Shown piece by piece: positions 43,792-51,702 of a DNA stretch of 64,000 nucleotides; the stretch's first letter is position 1, and every line of letters begins with the position of its first letter. The position numbers and the translations under genes were made by a program. The notes under the pieces are model-generated. The model did not search any database. It saw nothing but the letters and a program-made list of their open reading frames with translations, and had not been told where the DNA came from. Source of the stretch: Bacillota bacterium (GTDB lineage Bacteria; Bacillota; Clostridia; Oscillospirales; Ruminococcaceae); contig JAEWRN010000024.1 of NCBI GenBank assembly GCA_023460035.1, positions 1 through 64,000 on the forward strand, written 5' to 3'.

Positions 43792-44313
43792 TTAACCTTC
43801 TTGTATCGAACGGCGTACGCGCGCATACATACACATGTCGCGCACTGCGCCGTTTTTGATTGCATTGCTGCGCAAAATACCCTCCAGCACAAACCCCGCC
43901 TTCTCTAATACCCGGCGCGAGGCGGCATTGTCGCTAAATGGCTCGGCATACACCCGCAACAGGTCGGTGCTGGCAAAGGCAAACGCGCAGGCAGCGCTAA
44001 CCGCCTGCGTGGCAACCCCTTTGCCCCAGTACGGCTCTGCCACATAATACCCCATTTCGGCCGTGCACCGGTGGATATTGCCCCCGCGGAAGAGGCCAAT
44101 GCTGCCCGCAACGTGCCCGTCTGCCACAATGGCCCAGGTGTACTGGCTGTCTTGTTCTGCCGCCAGCATCGCGCTGATAAACGCGGCGGCGTCCGCCTTG
44201 GTATACGGCAGGGGCAAGCCGTCGCGCAGGTTGGCGTGAATTTTAGGGTTGTCGAGCGCTGCCGCAAGCTCTGCGGCATCTTCTGGCCGCCACGGCCGCA
44301 GTGTCGTTTGCAT
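43792..44313 (-). CDS. GNAT N-acetyltransferase (RimJ/RimL type)
   Basis: A 173-residue protein with the RimJ-like layout: LRPWRPEDAAELAAALDN at the start, MGYYVAEPYWGKGVATQAV at the acetyl-CoA site, and NAASRRVLEKAGFVLEGILR near the end. Family members acetylate protein N-termini, spermidine or antibiotics. ATG 44313 follows GGGGA. Located between the first GNAT and uvsE, all minus. Confidence 0.88.
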   Translation of the reverse strand: MQTTLRPWRPEDAAELAAALDNPKIHANLRDGLPLPYTKADAAAFISAMLAAEQDSQYTWAIVADGHVAGSIGLFRGGNIHRCTAEMGYYVAEPYWGKGVATQAVSAACAFAFASTDLLRVYAEPFSDNAASRRVLEKAGFVLEGILRSNAIKNGAVRDMCMYARVRRSIQEG

Positions 44314-44351
44314 GAAAAATATCCCCCTGTGCGGCGGTGCCCGCCGCTTTT

Positions 44352-45614
44352 TTATATAAAGTAATACGATTGCAGTAAATAAGTTTCGCCAGCCTGCTCT
44401 GCCAGACGCAGCAGGCTGTTTTTCACCGGCGCAAGGCCCGCCTTGCCCGCCCCATAACGCTTAAGCGCGGCAAAAAAACGGCGGCGCTCTGGCGGCGGGG
44501 CGTTTTGCTTAAAATAGCCCCACACATGCAGCGCGGCATTGTTTGCATTGTTTGGCATCACCGGTTTTGCCAGCGCGGCGTCAACCAGCGCATAAAACTG
44601 CCGCACCGGGTACTGCTGCTTGTCTTTCAGCAGCGCGCGCACCGCGGCATAGGCGGCGGGGTCATGCTCTAGCACCGCGTATTTATACCGCGCCCATTCC
44701 CGCTCCAGCGGGGCAGGGCCGGGGGCGCTCAACAGCCCGGCGCGGCATTTGAGCGCCGAGATGTTTTTGTCTTTTACTTCCAGCATAATGTCAAGCGGGG
44801 TGTCGGCCAGCGGGGCGCAAAAGTTTAAAAATTCGCCCAGCTCAATGGTGGCCGAATGTGCCCCCGGCCTGCCGCCGGGGCTTTGCTGCGAATAGTGGAT
44901 TTTTTGTCGCCCGTCCGCGTTGCCCCACGTTTTTGCACAGCGTGCCACCCACACGGCATCCGGCTGCGGGGGGCCCGGCGGCGGGTTGATGGCGTGGTGC
45001 AGGTTGTCGAACACCGCGGGCACCCCCACCGCCTGCGCCAGTGCCAGCACATCGGCAATGTGGTAACAGCGCTCGTCGTTTTCCAGTACAAGGCGGCTGC
45101 GCACCGCGGGGGAAAGGCGCGCAAAATTTTGGCGAAACCGCGCCAATGCGGCCACTTTGTCGCCGTACACGCCGCCAACATGCAGCACCAGCTTGCTTTC
45201 GGTGCCGGCGCCCAGCAGCCGCAACATCGTTTCGTGGTAGTCAAGGTCGGCAATGGCGTTAGCCACCACCGTTTCATCCGGTGAATTGAGCACGGTATAC
45301 TGCCCCGGGTGCATCGACACCCGCAGCCCCGCCTTGGCAATCTCACTGGCCAGCTGCGCAAATTGCGCGGCAAACTGCTGCTGCCACGGCAGGGTGTTGG
45401 CCGGGCTGCTGCCAAACGGGATGAGGTCGGAGCTGATGCGGAATACCTTGATACCGTTTGCAGCATTATACCACACCAACTGCTGCAAAGCGGCAAGGTT
45501 TGCGCCAATTACCTCGCACAGCTTTTGCGGGGTGGCGGTGCGCAACGTACAGCTTTTTTGCGCACTGCCCGGCACCCCCAGTGCAAGGCAGGCATACCCC
45601 ACCTGTATTGCCAT
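44352..45614 (-). CDS. uvsE: UV damage endonuclease UvsE
   Basis: A 420-residue UVDE family endonuclease, a TIM-barrel enzyme that nicks DNA 5' to UV photoproducts. Family motifs are VFRISSDLIPFGS, RVSMHPGQYTVLNS, LVLENDERCY and FDNLHHAINPP, containing the metal-binding His, Glu and Asp residues. The C-terminal 120 residues beyond the barrel (about 300-420) are longer than in Thermus UvsE. ATG 45614 fits the SD AAAGGGGG spacing better than ATG 45620. Confidence 0.92.
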   Translation of the reverse strand: MAIQVGYACLALGVPGSAQKSCTLRTATPQKLCEVIGANLAALQQLVWYNAANGIKVFRISSDLIPFGSSPANTLPWQQQFAAQFAQLASEIAKAGLRVSMHPGQYTVLNSPDETVVANAIADLDYHETMLRLLGAGTESKLVLHVGGVYGDKVAALARFRQNFARLSPAVRSRLVLENDERCYHIADVLALAQAVGVPAVFDNLHHAINPPPGPPQPDAVWVARCAKTWGNADGRQKIHYSQQSPGGRPGAHSATIELGEFLNFCAPLADTPLDIMLEVKDKNISALKCRAGLLSAPGPAPLEREWARYKYAVLEHDPAAYAAVRALLKDKQQYPVRQFYALVDAALAKPVMPNNANNAALHVWGYFKQNAPPPERRRFFAALKRYGAGKAGLAPVKNSLLRLAEQAGETYLLQSYYFI

Positions 45615-45661
45615 CTGCATTGCCCCCTTTCCGGTTGCCGCAGCGGGCGCGTGCCCTGCGG

Positions 45662-46651
45662 CTAAGGTTGTTTTTGCTCTGCCGCGCGCTGCAACTCATC
45701 GCGCCGCTTGCGGTAAAGCACGATGGGCCGGTCGCCCACGAGCAGCTGTTCTTTGCCAAAAAAGCTGGACGGTTTGGGCCGCTGGGTGGTGACCACCCGG
45801 CGGTCTTGCCGCTCGATGATATAGGCCATGGGCTTGCTGGCCCACGCCGCAATGCGGTTTAACGCACGCAGCGGTGTAAATTTAGTATAGGTAAAAATAT
45901 AAAGCACGGTGTTTTCTTCGTCCACCGGCGCAAAAAAGATCACCAGCTTATACCCCGGCGCAATGTGGTTCATCCACACATTGGGGAAGCGAAAGCCCAA
46001 AAACAACGTCTCGCCCACCGCGCATTCCTCCGGCGGCTTTGGTGCCTGGCCCACGTCCTGCGCATTATCCGCGCTGGTGCGCAAAAAGTCATATTCCATT
46101 AAAACCGCCGGGCCGTTCACCACCGTTTTATGCCCGCGGCCTATTGTGTTGTGGTGTACAAACGGCAGATGCACCACGTCCAGCTGATTTTCAATGCAGC
46201 GCGAGTAATGGCCGTTCCAGTGGTCCCAAAACAAGCTGCGCGAAAACCCTGCGTCAATATATTCATCAAAAAACGGCAGCGGCGCGGCTAAATCCGGCTC
46301 GCCCTCGCCATACCACAAATAGATCATGCCGTGCGCCTCCCGCACGGGGTAGCTGCGCACATGAAACCGCGTAAGGTCCTCGGTGGACGCCTTGCCCAGC
46401 GCCGGCACAAAGCTGCACTTGCCGTCCGGTAAAAACTGCAAGCCGTGAAACGGGCACTGCAAGCCGCCCTCGGTCAGCTTACCGCAGCTCAGCGCCGCGC
46501 CCCGGTGGGGGCAAAGGTCCTCTACACAGCCCAGTGTGCCATCTTTTGCGCGAAACAGCGCAAGGCGCAGCCCACAGCGCACCGCCCCAACGACCTGCCC
46601 GCGTTTTACCTGTTTCGATGCCAAAATGCCGTACCATTGGTTTGGGATCAT
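45662..46651 (-). CDS. Rieske [2Fe-2S] ring-hydroxylating oxygenase family protein
   Basis: A 329-residue protein with an N-terminal Rieske domain (CPHRGAALSCGKL, then CPFHG: C-x-H and C-x2-H ligands) and a catalytic domain with the mononuclear iron site NQLDVVHLPFVHH. It resembles PaO/VanA-type oxygenases, which demethylate or hydroxylate aromatics using oxygen. In an anaerobe the role is unclear: oxygen scavenging, a microaerobic step, or a non-oxygenase reaction. No reductase partner is adjacent. GGGGGAGA precedes ATG 46651. Confidence 0.88.
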   Translation of the reverse strand: MIPNQWYGILASKQVKRGQVVGAVRCGLRLALFRAKDGTLGCVEDLCPHRGAALSCGKLTEGGLQCPFHGLQFLPDGKCSFVPALGKASTEDLTRFHVRSYPVREAHGMIYLWYGEGEPDLAAPLPFFDEYIDAGFSRSLFWDHWNGHYSRCIENQLDVVHLPFVHHNTIGRGHKTVVNGPAVLMEYDFLRTSADNAQDVGQAPKPPEECAVGETLFLGFRFPNVWMNHIAPGYKLVIFFAPVDEENTVLYIFTYTKFTPLRALNRIAAWASKPMAYIIERQDRRVVTTQRPKPSSFFGKEQLLVGDRPIVLYRKRRDELQRAAEQKQP

Positions 46652-46756
46652 CCCAGTCTCCCCCTTTTGTCACATTCGCCGTTTTTTACCATTTTAGTGC
46701 ATAGCTTTATTTTACCACACTGTACCGGTATTACAACCTGTTCGGCTGTTTTTACA

Positions 46757-46794
46757 CAAAACCCCCATGGTGTTAAAACACCACGAGGGTTTGT
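46757..46794. terminator. Hairpin between creatininase and Rieske genes
   Basis: AAACCCCCATGGTG pairs with CACCACGAGGGTTT (46758-46792, two mismatches) over TTAAAA. The 277-bp gap 46652-46928 otherwise shows only a weak minus-strand promoter (TTGTAA, 16 bp, TAAAAT near 46707-46734). Confidence 0.6.
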
Positions 46795-46928
46795 TAAATT
46801 TGCCCACTGCCCGCTGTAAACTGCTGCATTGGGTTTAGCCGGCAGCGGGTACAAACGGCAAGGGCTGTCTGCATATGGGCCGCCGCAAAAAAGCAAATAC
46901 CGCATACCGGAATAGCTGAAAGATCCCG

Positions 46929-47687
46929 TTACCGGCCCAGCTTTTTGCGCACCGTTGTTTCCAGTAAATCGACCATCGCTTCGTGGTAGCGCGCGCCGCG
47001 TGCCGCGTCGGCGTGGGTGGGGTCGCCCAGTACGCCAATTTCGCTTACGGCAAGCACCCCTTTTTCAAACATATTGGTTACCACCTCTTTGGTAACGGGG
47101 CCCATAAACCCGCGCTGGGCGCGGCCGGGGCGCACCTGCTGCGGTGCGATGTGCAGCATGACCGACGTTTCAAAATCACACGCGTGGCCGCCGCAGGCGG
47201 TGGGCTCCAGCCCCTCCTGCTGTTCGGCTTTGGTAAACAGGGCCATCAAATCTTCAATCGACGGGCCGGTGACAATTTTGACATCGGGGTACTGGGGTGC
47301 CGCGGCGGCTGCGACCTCCTCCAGCACGTCAAAGTTGCCCCCGTGGGATGAGATCAGCACAATCGTGGTAAACCCGTGCCGCACATAGCTGGAGATATAA
47401 TCCTCCACCACGCCGCGAAACACCTCTGGGCGCAGGGTCACGGTGCCCGGCAACACCATATGGTGGGCCGAAAGCCCGGGGCGAATGACCGGCGCCACCA
47501 GCGCGTTGCCAAGGCGCCGGGCCAGCGCTTCGGCCTCGGCATAGCCCAGCGTGGTGTCGGTGCGCTCGGCAAGGTGGGGGCCGTGCTGTTCAATTGATGC
47601 CGCGCACACCACCACGGTGCGCATGCCGTTTTGCAGTGCGTCGCGAATTTCGGGCCAGGTCATCTCTTCCAGCAATAGAGTGTCCAT
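46929..47687 (-). CDS. Creatininase family protein (amidohydrolase)
   Basis: A 252-residue creatininase-fold metalloenzyme. Metal ligands sit in ASIEQHGPHLAERTDT (Glu, His, Asp), SSHGGNFD and GGHACDFETSVML. Relatives open lactam or formamide rings (creatinine, mycofactocin precursor, 3-oxo lactams), so the substrate is not predictable. AAAGGAG precedes ATG 47687. It is divergent from trmO with a 148-bp gap. Confidence 0.9.
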   Translation of the reverse strand: MDTLLLEEMTWPEIRDALQNGMRTVVVCAASIEQHGPHLAERTDTTLGYAEAEALARRLGNALVAPVIRPGLSAHHMVLPGTVTLRPEVFRGVVEDYISSYVRHGFTTIVLISSHGGNFDVLEEVAAAAAPQYPDVKIVTGPSIEDLMALFTKAEQQEGLEPTACGGHACDFETSVMLHIAPQQVRPGRAQRGFMGPVTKEVVTNMFEKGVLAVSEIGVLGDPTHADAARGARYHEAMVDLLETTVRKKLGR

Positions 47688-47835
47688 AAAACAGCTCCTT
47701 TATCATAAGAGTAATTTTTTTCATTGTACTACAAACGCCGCGCGCTGCCCAGTGCCGGTGTGCTGGCGGCAGGGCAAAAATTGTGTTATACTGCAACCAA
47801 AACGCCGCCATTGCGCGGGGGAAAAGGGGCTTTGT

Positions 47836-48288
47836 ATGACTGCTGAATTTGAACCGATCGGCACCGTAAAAAACGCAGTGACTGAAAAAAGAGACACCGG
47901 CTGGGGGCAGCAGGTCAGCCGCATTGTGCTGCAACCGGAATATGCGGGCGGGCTGCTTGGCCTTGGCGAGTTTTCGCATGCGCTGGTGCTGTGCTGGCTG
48001 CACGAAGCCCATTACGAAACAGAAAAGCACCTTTGCCGCCGCCCGCAGGGCAGGGCAGAGCTTGCCCCGGTGGGCATTTTTGCACAGCGCACCAAAGACC
48101 GGCCCTGCCCCATTGGGGTGACGGCGGTGGAGATTGTCTCGGTGGAAGAAACGGTACTTACCGTGCGCGGGCTGGATGCGATCGACGGCACCCCCGTGCT
48201 GGACATCAAGCCGTATTTCCCCGCGTTTGACCGGCACGACGCCACGGTACCCGCGTGGGTGCACGTGCTGATGGACCCTTATTTTTAA
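47836..48288 (+). CDS. trmO: tRNA (N6-threonylcarbamoyladenosine(37)-N6)-methyltransferase TrmO
   Basis: A 150-residue protein of the TrmO/TsaA (UPF0066) family, which methylates t6A37 in some tRNAs using SAM. Motifs are PIGTVKNAV at the N-terminus, GIFAQRTKDRPCPIGVTAVEIV near 80 (the SAM-binding core) and LDAIDGTPVLDIKPYFPAFD near 115. The start is ATG 47836; AAAAGGGG is upstream. Short form without the C-terminal extension of E. coli TrmO. Confidence 0.88.
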   Translation: MTAEFEPIGTVKNAVTEKRDTGWGQQVSRIVLQPEYAGGLLGLGEFSHALVLCWLHEAHYETEKHLCRRPQGRAELAPVGIFAQRTKDRPCPIGVTAVEIVSVEETVLTVRGLDAIDGTPVLDIKPYFPAFDRHDATVPAWVHVLMDPYF

Positions 48289-48309
48289 TGGTCCGCATTG
48301 CAAATGGGG

Positions 48310-48350
48310 TTGACAGCAATTTTACTCAATGATATAATACTCAACGTTGA
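48310..48350 (+). promoter_or_regulatory. Promoter and operator of padR (ABC exporter locus)
   Basis: TTGACA (48310-48315) and TATAAT (48333-48338) are 17 bp apart. TCAACGTTGA (48341-48350) is a palindrome over the start site. A near copy TCAACATTGA lies before the ABC genes at 48967-48976, so one repressor may bind both. Confidence 0.8.
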
Positions 48351-48373
48351 TTATAAAACAAGGGGGCGGGTTG

Positions 48374-48913
48374 ATGACGAGGCTTTTGGTACTTGGCATG
48401 TTGGACGCACAGCCGATGTCGGGCTATGACATCCAGCAGGCATTGCAGATGACCGACGCCGAGCGCTGGGGCGGCGTGCTGATCGGCTCGATTTACCACG
48501 CGCTGAAAAAAATGGAGCAGGAGGGCGTGGTAGAGGTCTCGAGTATGGAGCAGACCGGCCACCGGCAAAAGGCCATTTATGCCATCACCCCGGCCGGGCG
48601 GCAGTATTTGCAGACCCTGCTGTACGACGCGCTGAAAACCCCGCCGCCGCTGTACCCGTCCACCGTTTATTCGGCGCTGTCTTTTTGTGACAAGCTGCCG
48701 GCGGCCCAGTGCTGTGAGGCGTTGCGGCTGCAAGGTGCCGCGCTGCAGCGCGAGTACGAGGCGGTAGAGCGCGGGCTGCGGGCAAAGGACGACGCGATGC
48801 AGCACAACATCCCCCCGCTGGTGCGGCTGATTATGGACCACATGTTTACCGTGGTGCGCCAGCAACAGCAGTTTGTAGAGGATGCGCTGCGCCTGCTGGA
48901 AAACGAGGGTTAA
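48374..48913 (+). CDS. PadR family regulator
   Basis: A 179-residue PadR with an N-terminal winged helix (LLVLGMLDAQPMSGYDIQQ and SIYHALKKMEQEGVVEV) and a C-terminal helical dimer domain. Members repress drug exporters and release on ligand binding. ATG 48374 follows AGGGGGCGGG; a TTG at 48347 is unlikely. It precedes an ABC exporter and has a palindromic operator at its start site. Confidence 0.9.
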   Translation: MTRLLVLGMLDAQPMSGYDIQQALQMTDAERWGGVLIGSIYHALKKMEQEGVVEVSSMEQTGHRQKAIYAITPAGRQYLQTLLYDALKTPPPLYPSTVYSALSFCDKLPAAQCCEALRLQGAALQREYEAVERGLRAKDDAMQHNIPPLVRLIMDHMFTVVRQQQQFVEDALRLLENEG

Positions 48914-48930
48914 ACCGCCGCTATCAGTGC

Positions 48931-48956
48931 TCCCCCGAAAAGGGGGAACTTCTTTT
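48931..48956 (+). terminator. Weak terminator after padR
   Basis: TCCCCC pairs with GGGGGA (48931-48947) over GAAAA, followed by ACTTCTTTTA. Read-through into the ABC genes is plausible. Confidence 0.5.
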
Positions 48957-48959
48957 ACC

Positions 48960-48983
48960 CTTATAGTCAACATTGAATAAACA
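48960..48983. promoter_or_regulatory. Second PadR-like operator before the ABC exporter
   Basis: TATAGTCAACATTGAATA matches the padR start-site operator (TCAACGTTGA) at nine of ten core bases. No good -35/-10 pair could be assigned around it. Confidence 0.55.
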
Positions 48984-49019
48984 ACGTAGAACAAAAAACG
49001 ACAGGTTACTTTGTGCCTT

Positions 49020-49073
49020 GCCACAAAGCGTAGCAGGCAAAAAGCGCAGCTGACAACCCCGGTTGCTGGTACG
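49020..49073. repeat. Short imperfect repeat, copy 1
   Basis: Blocks GCCACAAAGCGTAGC, AAAAAGCG and GGTTGCTGG occur in this order and again at 50665-50713. The copies flank the ABC exporter genes in the same orientation. It could be a small interspersed repeat. Confidence 0.45.
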
Positions 49074-49147
49074 GCGCGCCCGGCAGTGGCACACTGGGGC
49101 AGGCACAAACACACGGGCCGGCAACGAAAAAACTAAGGGAGGACAAG

Positions 49148-49861
49148 ATGGAGCTTATCAGGGCAAATAAAATCAGCAAGCAGTTTGGCGGCCGCAAGGT
49201 CGTAAACGAGTTGAGTATGGAGATTCGGCAGGGGGAAATTTTGGCGATGATTGGTGCAAACGGGGCGGGCAAGTCGACAACGCTTGCCATGCTGCTGGGC
49301 ATTGAAACGCCGGATGAAGGCGAAGTGGTGCGCTGGCGGCAGGATTACCGCGCCCATGTGGGGGTGCAGCTGCAGGCGACCCCGTTTTTTGAGGGCTATA
49401 CCGCAGAGGAAAACCTGCGGCTGTTTGCGGCGCTGTACCGCACCCCGCTTGGGCCACAGCAGATTGCAGACACCTTGCAGCGGTGCGGGCTGGGGCAGGC
49501 GGGGGCCACCCGCGCGGCCCGGCTTTAGGGCGGGCAGCAAAAACGGCTTGCCATTGCGGTGACGACCATTCACCAGCCGGATTTAATTGTGCTGGACGAG
49601 CCCGCCGCCGGGCTGGACCCGCGTGCCCGGCACGAGGTGCGCACCATGATTAAGCAGCTTGCCAAAGCGGGTACGGCGGTGCTATTTACCTCGCACGACA
49701 TGGAGGAGGTGGCCCGTATTGCCGACCGCATGGTGGTATTGCACGGCGGGCGTATTGCCGCGCAAGGGGCCCCGGCAGAGCTGCTGGCACAAAACGGCTG
49801 CGCGACGCTGGACGAATTTTATTTCGAGCTGACCGATAAAGAGGAGGAGATAGCGCAATGA
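49148..49861 (+). pseudogene. ABC exporter ATP-binding protein with an in-frame amber codon
   Basis: A 237-residue ABC ATPase interrupted once by TAG at 49526-49528. Walker A GANGAGKST is at residues 36-44, Walker B LIVLDEPAAGLDP near 146-158. The reading frame stays open on both sides, and the stop falls exactly on the Ser of the signature LSGGQ (CTT-TAG-GGC-GGG-CAG), one base from a TCG serine codon. The upstream part (126 residues) lacks Walker B, so it cannot hydrolyse ATP alone. A recent nonsense mutation, amber suppression or a sequence error can all explain it. The stop of the full frame overlaps the permease start (ATGA). Confidence 0.85.
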
Positions 49862-50574
49862 ACACGATTGTAAAGCTGACCTTTCGATCTGCGACCCGCG
49901 ACCCGTTTTTAATATTGTGGTCGCTGCTGGTACCGGTGGCGGGCGCGATTGGGCTGGGCCTGTTTGTCAAAGCGCCGCAGTACCCGCTGCGCATTTTAAC
50001 CGGTATGGTGGCTGCCAGTGTGTTGTTTTATACCCTCACCACCACGTCATTTGCCGTGCTGCACCAGCGCCGCCGCGGGGTGTACCGTCTGCTTAAAGTT
50101 ACGCCAATGCCGCTTTGGGCCTATGTGTGCAGCAGTGCCACGGCGTGGGTGCTGATTGCGCTGTGCAGTGCGGGCCTGGTGTTGGTTTGCGGCATGCTGG
50201 CGCTGGGGGTGGGCCTTGCGCCGGTGGCCGTTATCGCCATAGTGCCCGCCGTGCTGTTTGCGGCACTGGGCGGGGTGTTTTTCAGCTTTGTTGTGGCCAG
50301 CGTGGGCCGCACCGAAAACAGTGTCAGCATCATAAATAACTTTATCACGTTGCCGCTGCTGTTTGCCAGCGATGCCTTTTATTCGCTGCAAGGCGCCCCG
50401 CAGTTTGTGCAGACCATCAGCCGGTTAAACCCGCTGCAATGGTTTGTCAGCGCGCTGCGCGCCGCGGCCGCCCAAAGCTGGGGCAGCTATGCGGCCAATG
50501 TGGGGATGGTGGTGCTGGTTGCGGCGGTCGCCCTGCTGCTTGCCGTCAAGACCTTTCGGTATGACGAGGGGTAA
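49858..50574 (+). CDS. ABC-2 type exporter permease
   Basis: A 238-residue protein with six hydrophobic helices and the ABC-2 signature region NNFITLPLLFASDAFYSL near residue 158 followed by NPLQWFVSALR. It forms the membrane part of the drug- or lipid-type exporter with the preceding ATPase, with a 4-base overlap. If the ATPase is dead, this gene is left without partner unless another ATPase substitutes. Its own sequence is intact. Confidence 0.88.
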   Translation: MNTIVKLTFRSATRDPFLILWSLLVPVAGAIGLGLFVKAPQYPLRILTGMVAASVLFYTLTTTSFAVLHQRRRGVYRLLKVTPMPLWAYVCSSATAWVLIALCSAGLVLVCGMLALGVGLAPVAVIAIVPAVLFAALGGVFFSFVVASVGRTENSVSIINNFITLPLLFASDAFYSLQGAPQFVQTISRLNPLQWFVSALRAAAAQSWGSYAANVGMVVLVAAVALLLAVKTFRYDEG

Positions 50575-50664
50575 ACCACTGGTGCCGCCGCGTATGCAAG
50601 GGCCGTTTTATGGTCCAGAGGCCTACCCGTAAGGCGGGCCGCTGAACCGGGTGTTATACCGTGC

Positions 50665-50713
50665 GCCACGAAGCGTAGCCACCTAAAAAGCGAAAAGAAA
50701 CGGGCGGTTGCTG
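50665..50713. repeat. Short imperfect repeat, copy 2
   Basis: GCCACGAAGCGTAGC, AAAAAGCG and GGTTGCTGG in the same order and orientation as the copy at 49020. The 196-bp gap 50575-50770 holds nothing else recognisable. Confidence 0.45.
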
Positions 50714-50770
50714 GCGTTTTTTGCGGGGGTATGCCATGCTGTACACAGCAAAACGAATTGGAGGCCTGTT

Positions 50771-51637
50771 ATGAAAAAGAACCCCCCGCCCGCGGTGCCA
50801 TACCGCTACCGCCCGGTGCAATTTTACCTGTTGGTGTTTGGTTTTACGTGGCTGTTTTGGGTGGCAGCCGCACTGACAAAGGACAATGCCCTTGCCATGG
50901 TTTTGATGTTTTTGGGCCTGCTGGTGCCGCCCGCCTTGGCGGTGGTATTTGTGCTCACTTCGCGCAGTGCCACCCTGCGGCGCGATTTTAAGCGCAAACT
51001 GGGCGGGTTTGCAAGGCTGAGGCTTTGGACACTGCCCGTCGCGGTGCTGGGCTTTGGGCTGATCGTCGCGGTTTCTATTGTATTGTCGGTGCCGTTTGGC
51101 GGCCGGCTGTCGCAGTTCGCGTTCAGCGAAGGGTTTTCGTTTTCCATCCGCGGCAGCTCGGCACTGCTCACCATCCTGCTGGCCTCGGTGATTGAGGAGC
51201 TTGGCTGGCGTGGCTATGGCGAGGACGCGATTGCCTCGCGCTGCAGCTGGTTTTGCGAATCGCTGTGGTTTGGCGCCATTTGGGCGCTGTGGCACCTGCC
51301 GCTGTTTTGGATCCCCGGCACTTACCACGCGGGCCTTGCGGCGCTGGGCACCAGCTATGTGCTCAACTTTCTCATCAGCGTGATGCCGCTGGGCTTTTTG
51401 ACGACCTGGGTCTATGTAAAAAATAACCGCAGCATGCTGGCCAGTATTTTGTTTCACCTGTTCGTCAACTTTTTTCAAGAGAAAATTGCGATGACGCCAA
51501 AGACAAAATGCATCGAGACCGCCGTGATTGCCCTGGCGGCAGTGGTGGTGGTGCTTACGAACCGCGATTTGTTTTTTGAACAGCGGCACGTGGGGGATTT
51601 GCTGGGTGAACTGGCACCAAAGGAGCCGAAGGTGTAA
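50771..51637 (+). CDS. CPBP family intramembrane metalloprotease
   Basis: A 288-residue membrane protein with about eight helices. The CPBP (Abi) protease motifs are EELGWRG near residue 140 (EExxxR), the His-containing FGAIWALWHLP near 167 and FHLFVN near 230. Bacterial members process peptides, prenylated-like substrates or bacteriocins, or give self-immunity. TTGGAGG precedes ATG 50771. Ends at a 34-bp palindromic terminator. Confidence 0.88.
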   Translation: MKKNPPPAVPYRYRPVQFYLLVFGFTWLFWVAAALTKDNALAMVLMFLGLLVPPALAVVFVLTSRSATLRRDFKRKLGGFARLRLWTLPVAVLGFGLIVAVSIVLSVPFGGRLSQFAFSEGFSFSIRGSSALLTILLASVIEELGWRGYGEDAIASRCSWFCESLWFGAIWALWHLPLFWIPGTYHAGLAALGTSYVLNFLISVMPLGFLTTWVYVKNNRSMLASILFHLFVNFFQEKIAMTPKTKCIETAVIALAAVVVVLTNRDLFFEQRHVGDLLGELAPKEPKV

Positions 51638-51650
51638 CGAATAAAAAAAG

Positions 51651-51690
51651 CGGGCCCCCGGCAAGCATGCTTGCCGGGGGCCCGTTAATA
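51651..51690. terminator. Bidirectional terminator, 34-bp perfect palindrome
   Basis: CGGGCCCCCGGCAAGCA (51651-51667) is followed directly by its complement (51668-51684), with an A run on the left and TTAATAAT on the right. It serves the convergent CPBP and ferredoxin genes. Confidence 0.88.
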
Positions 51691-51702
51691 ATGTAGGGGT
51701 GC

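Noticed and set aside
49526..49528. TAG read as pyrrolysine or selenocysteine in the ABC ATPase
   Set aside because: Selenocysteine uses TGA; pyrrolysine is known from methylamine enzymes, and no pyl genes are seen. Ser at this place is the family norm, so a point mutation or error is simpler.
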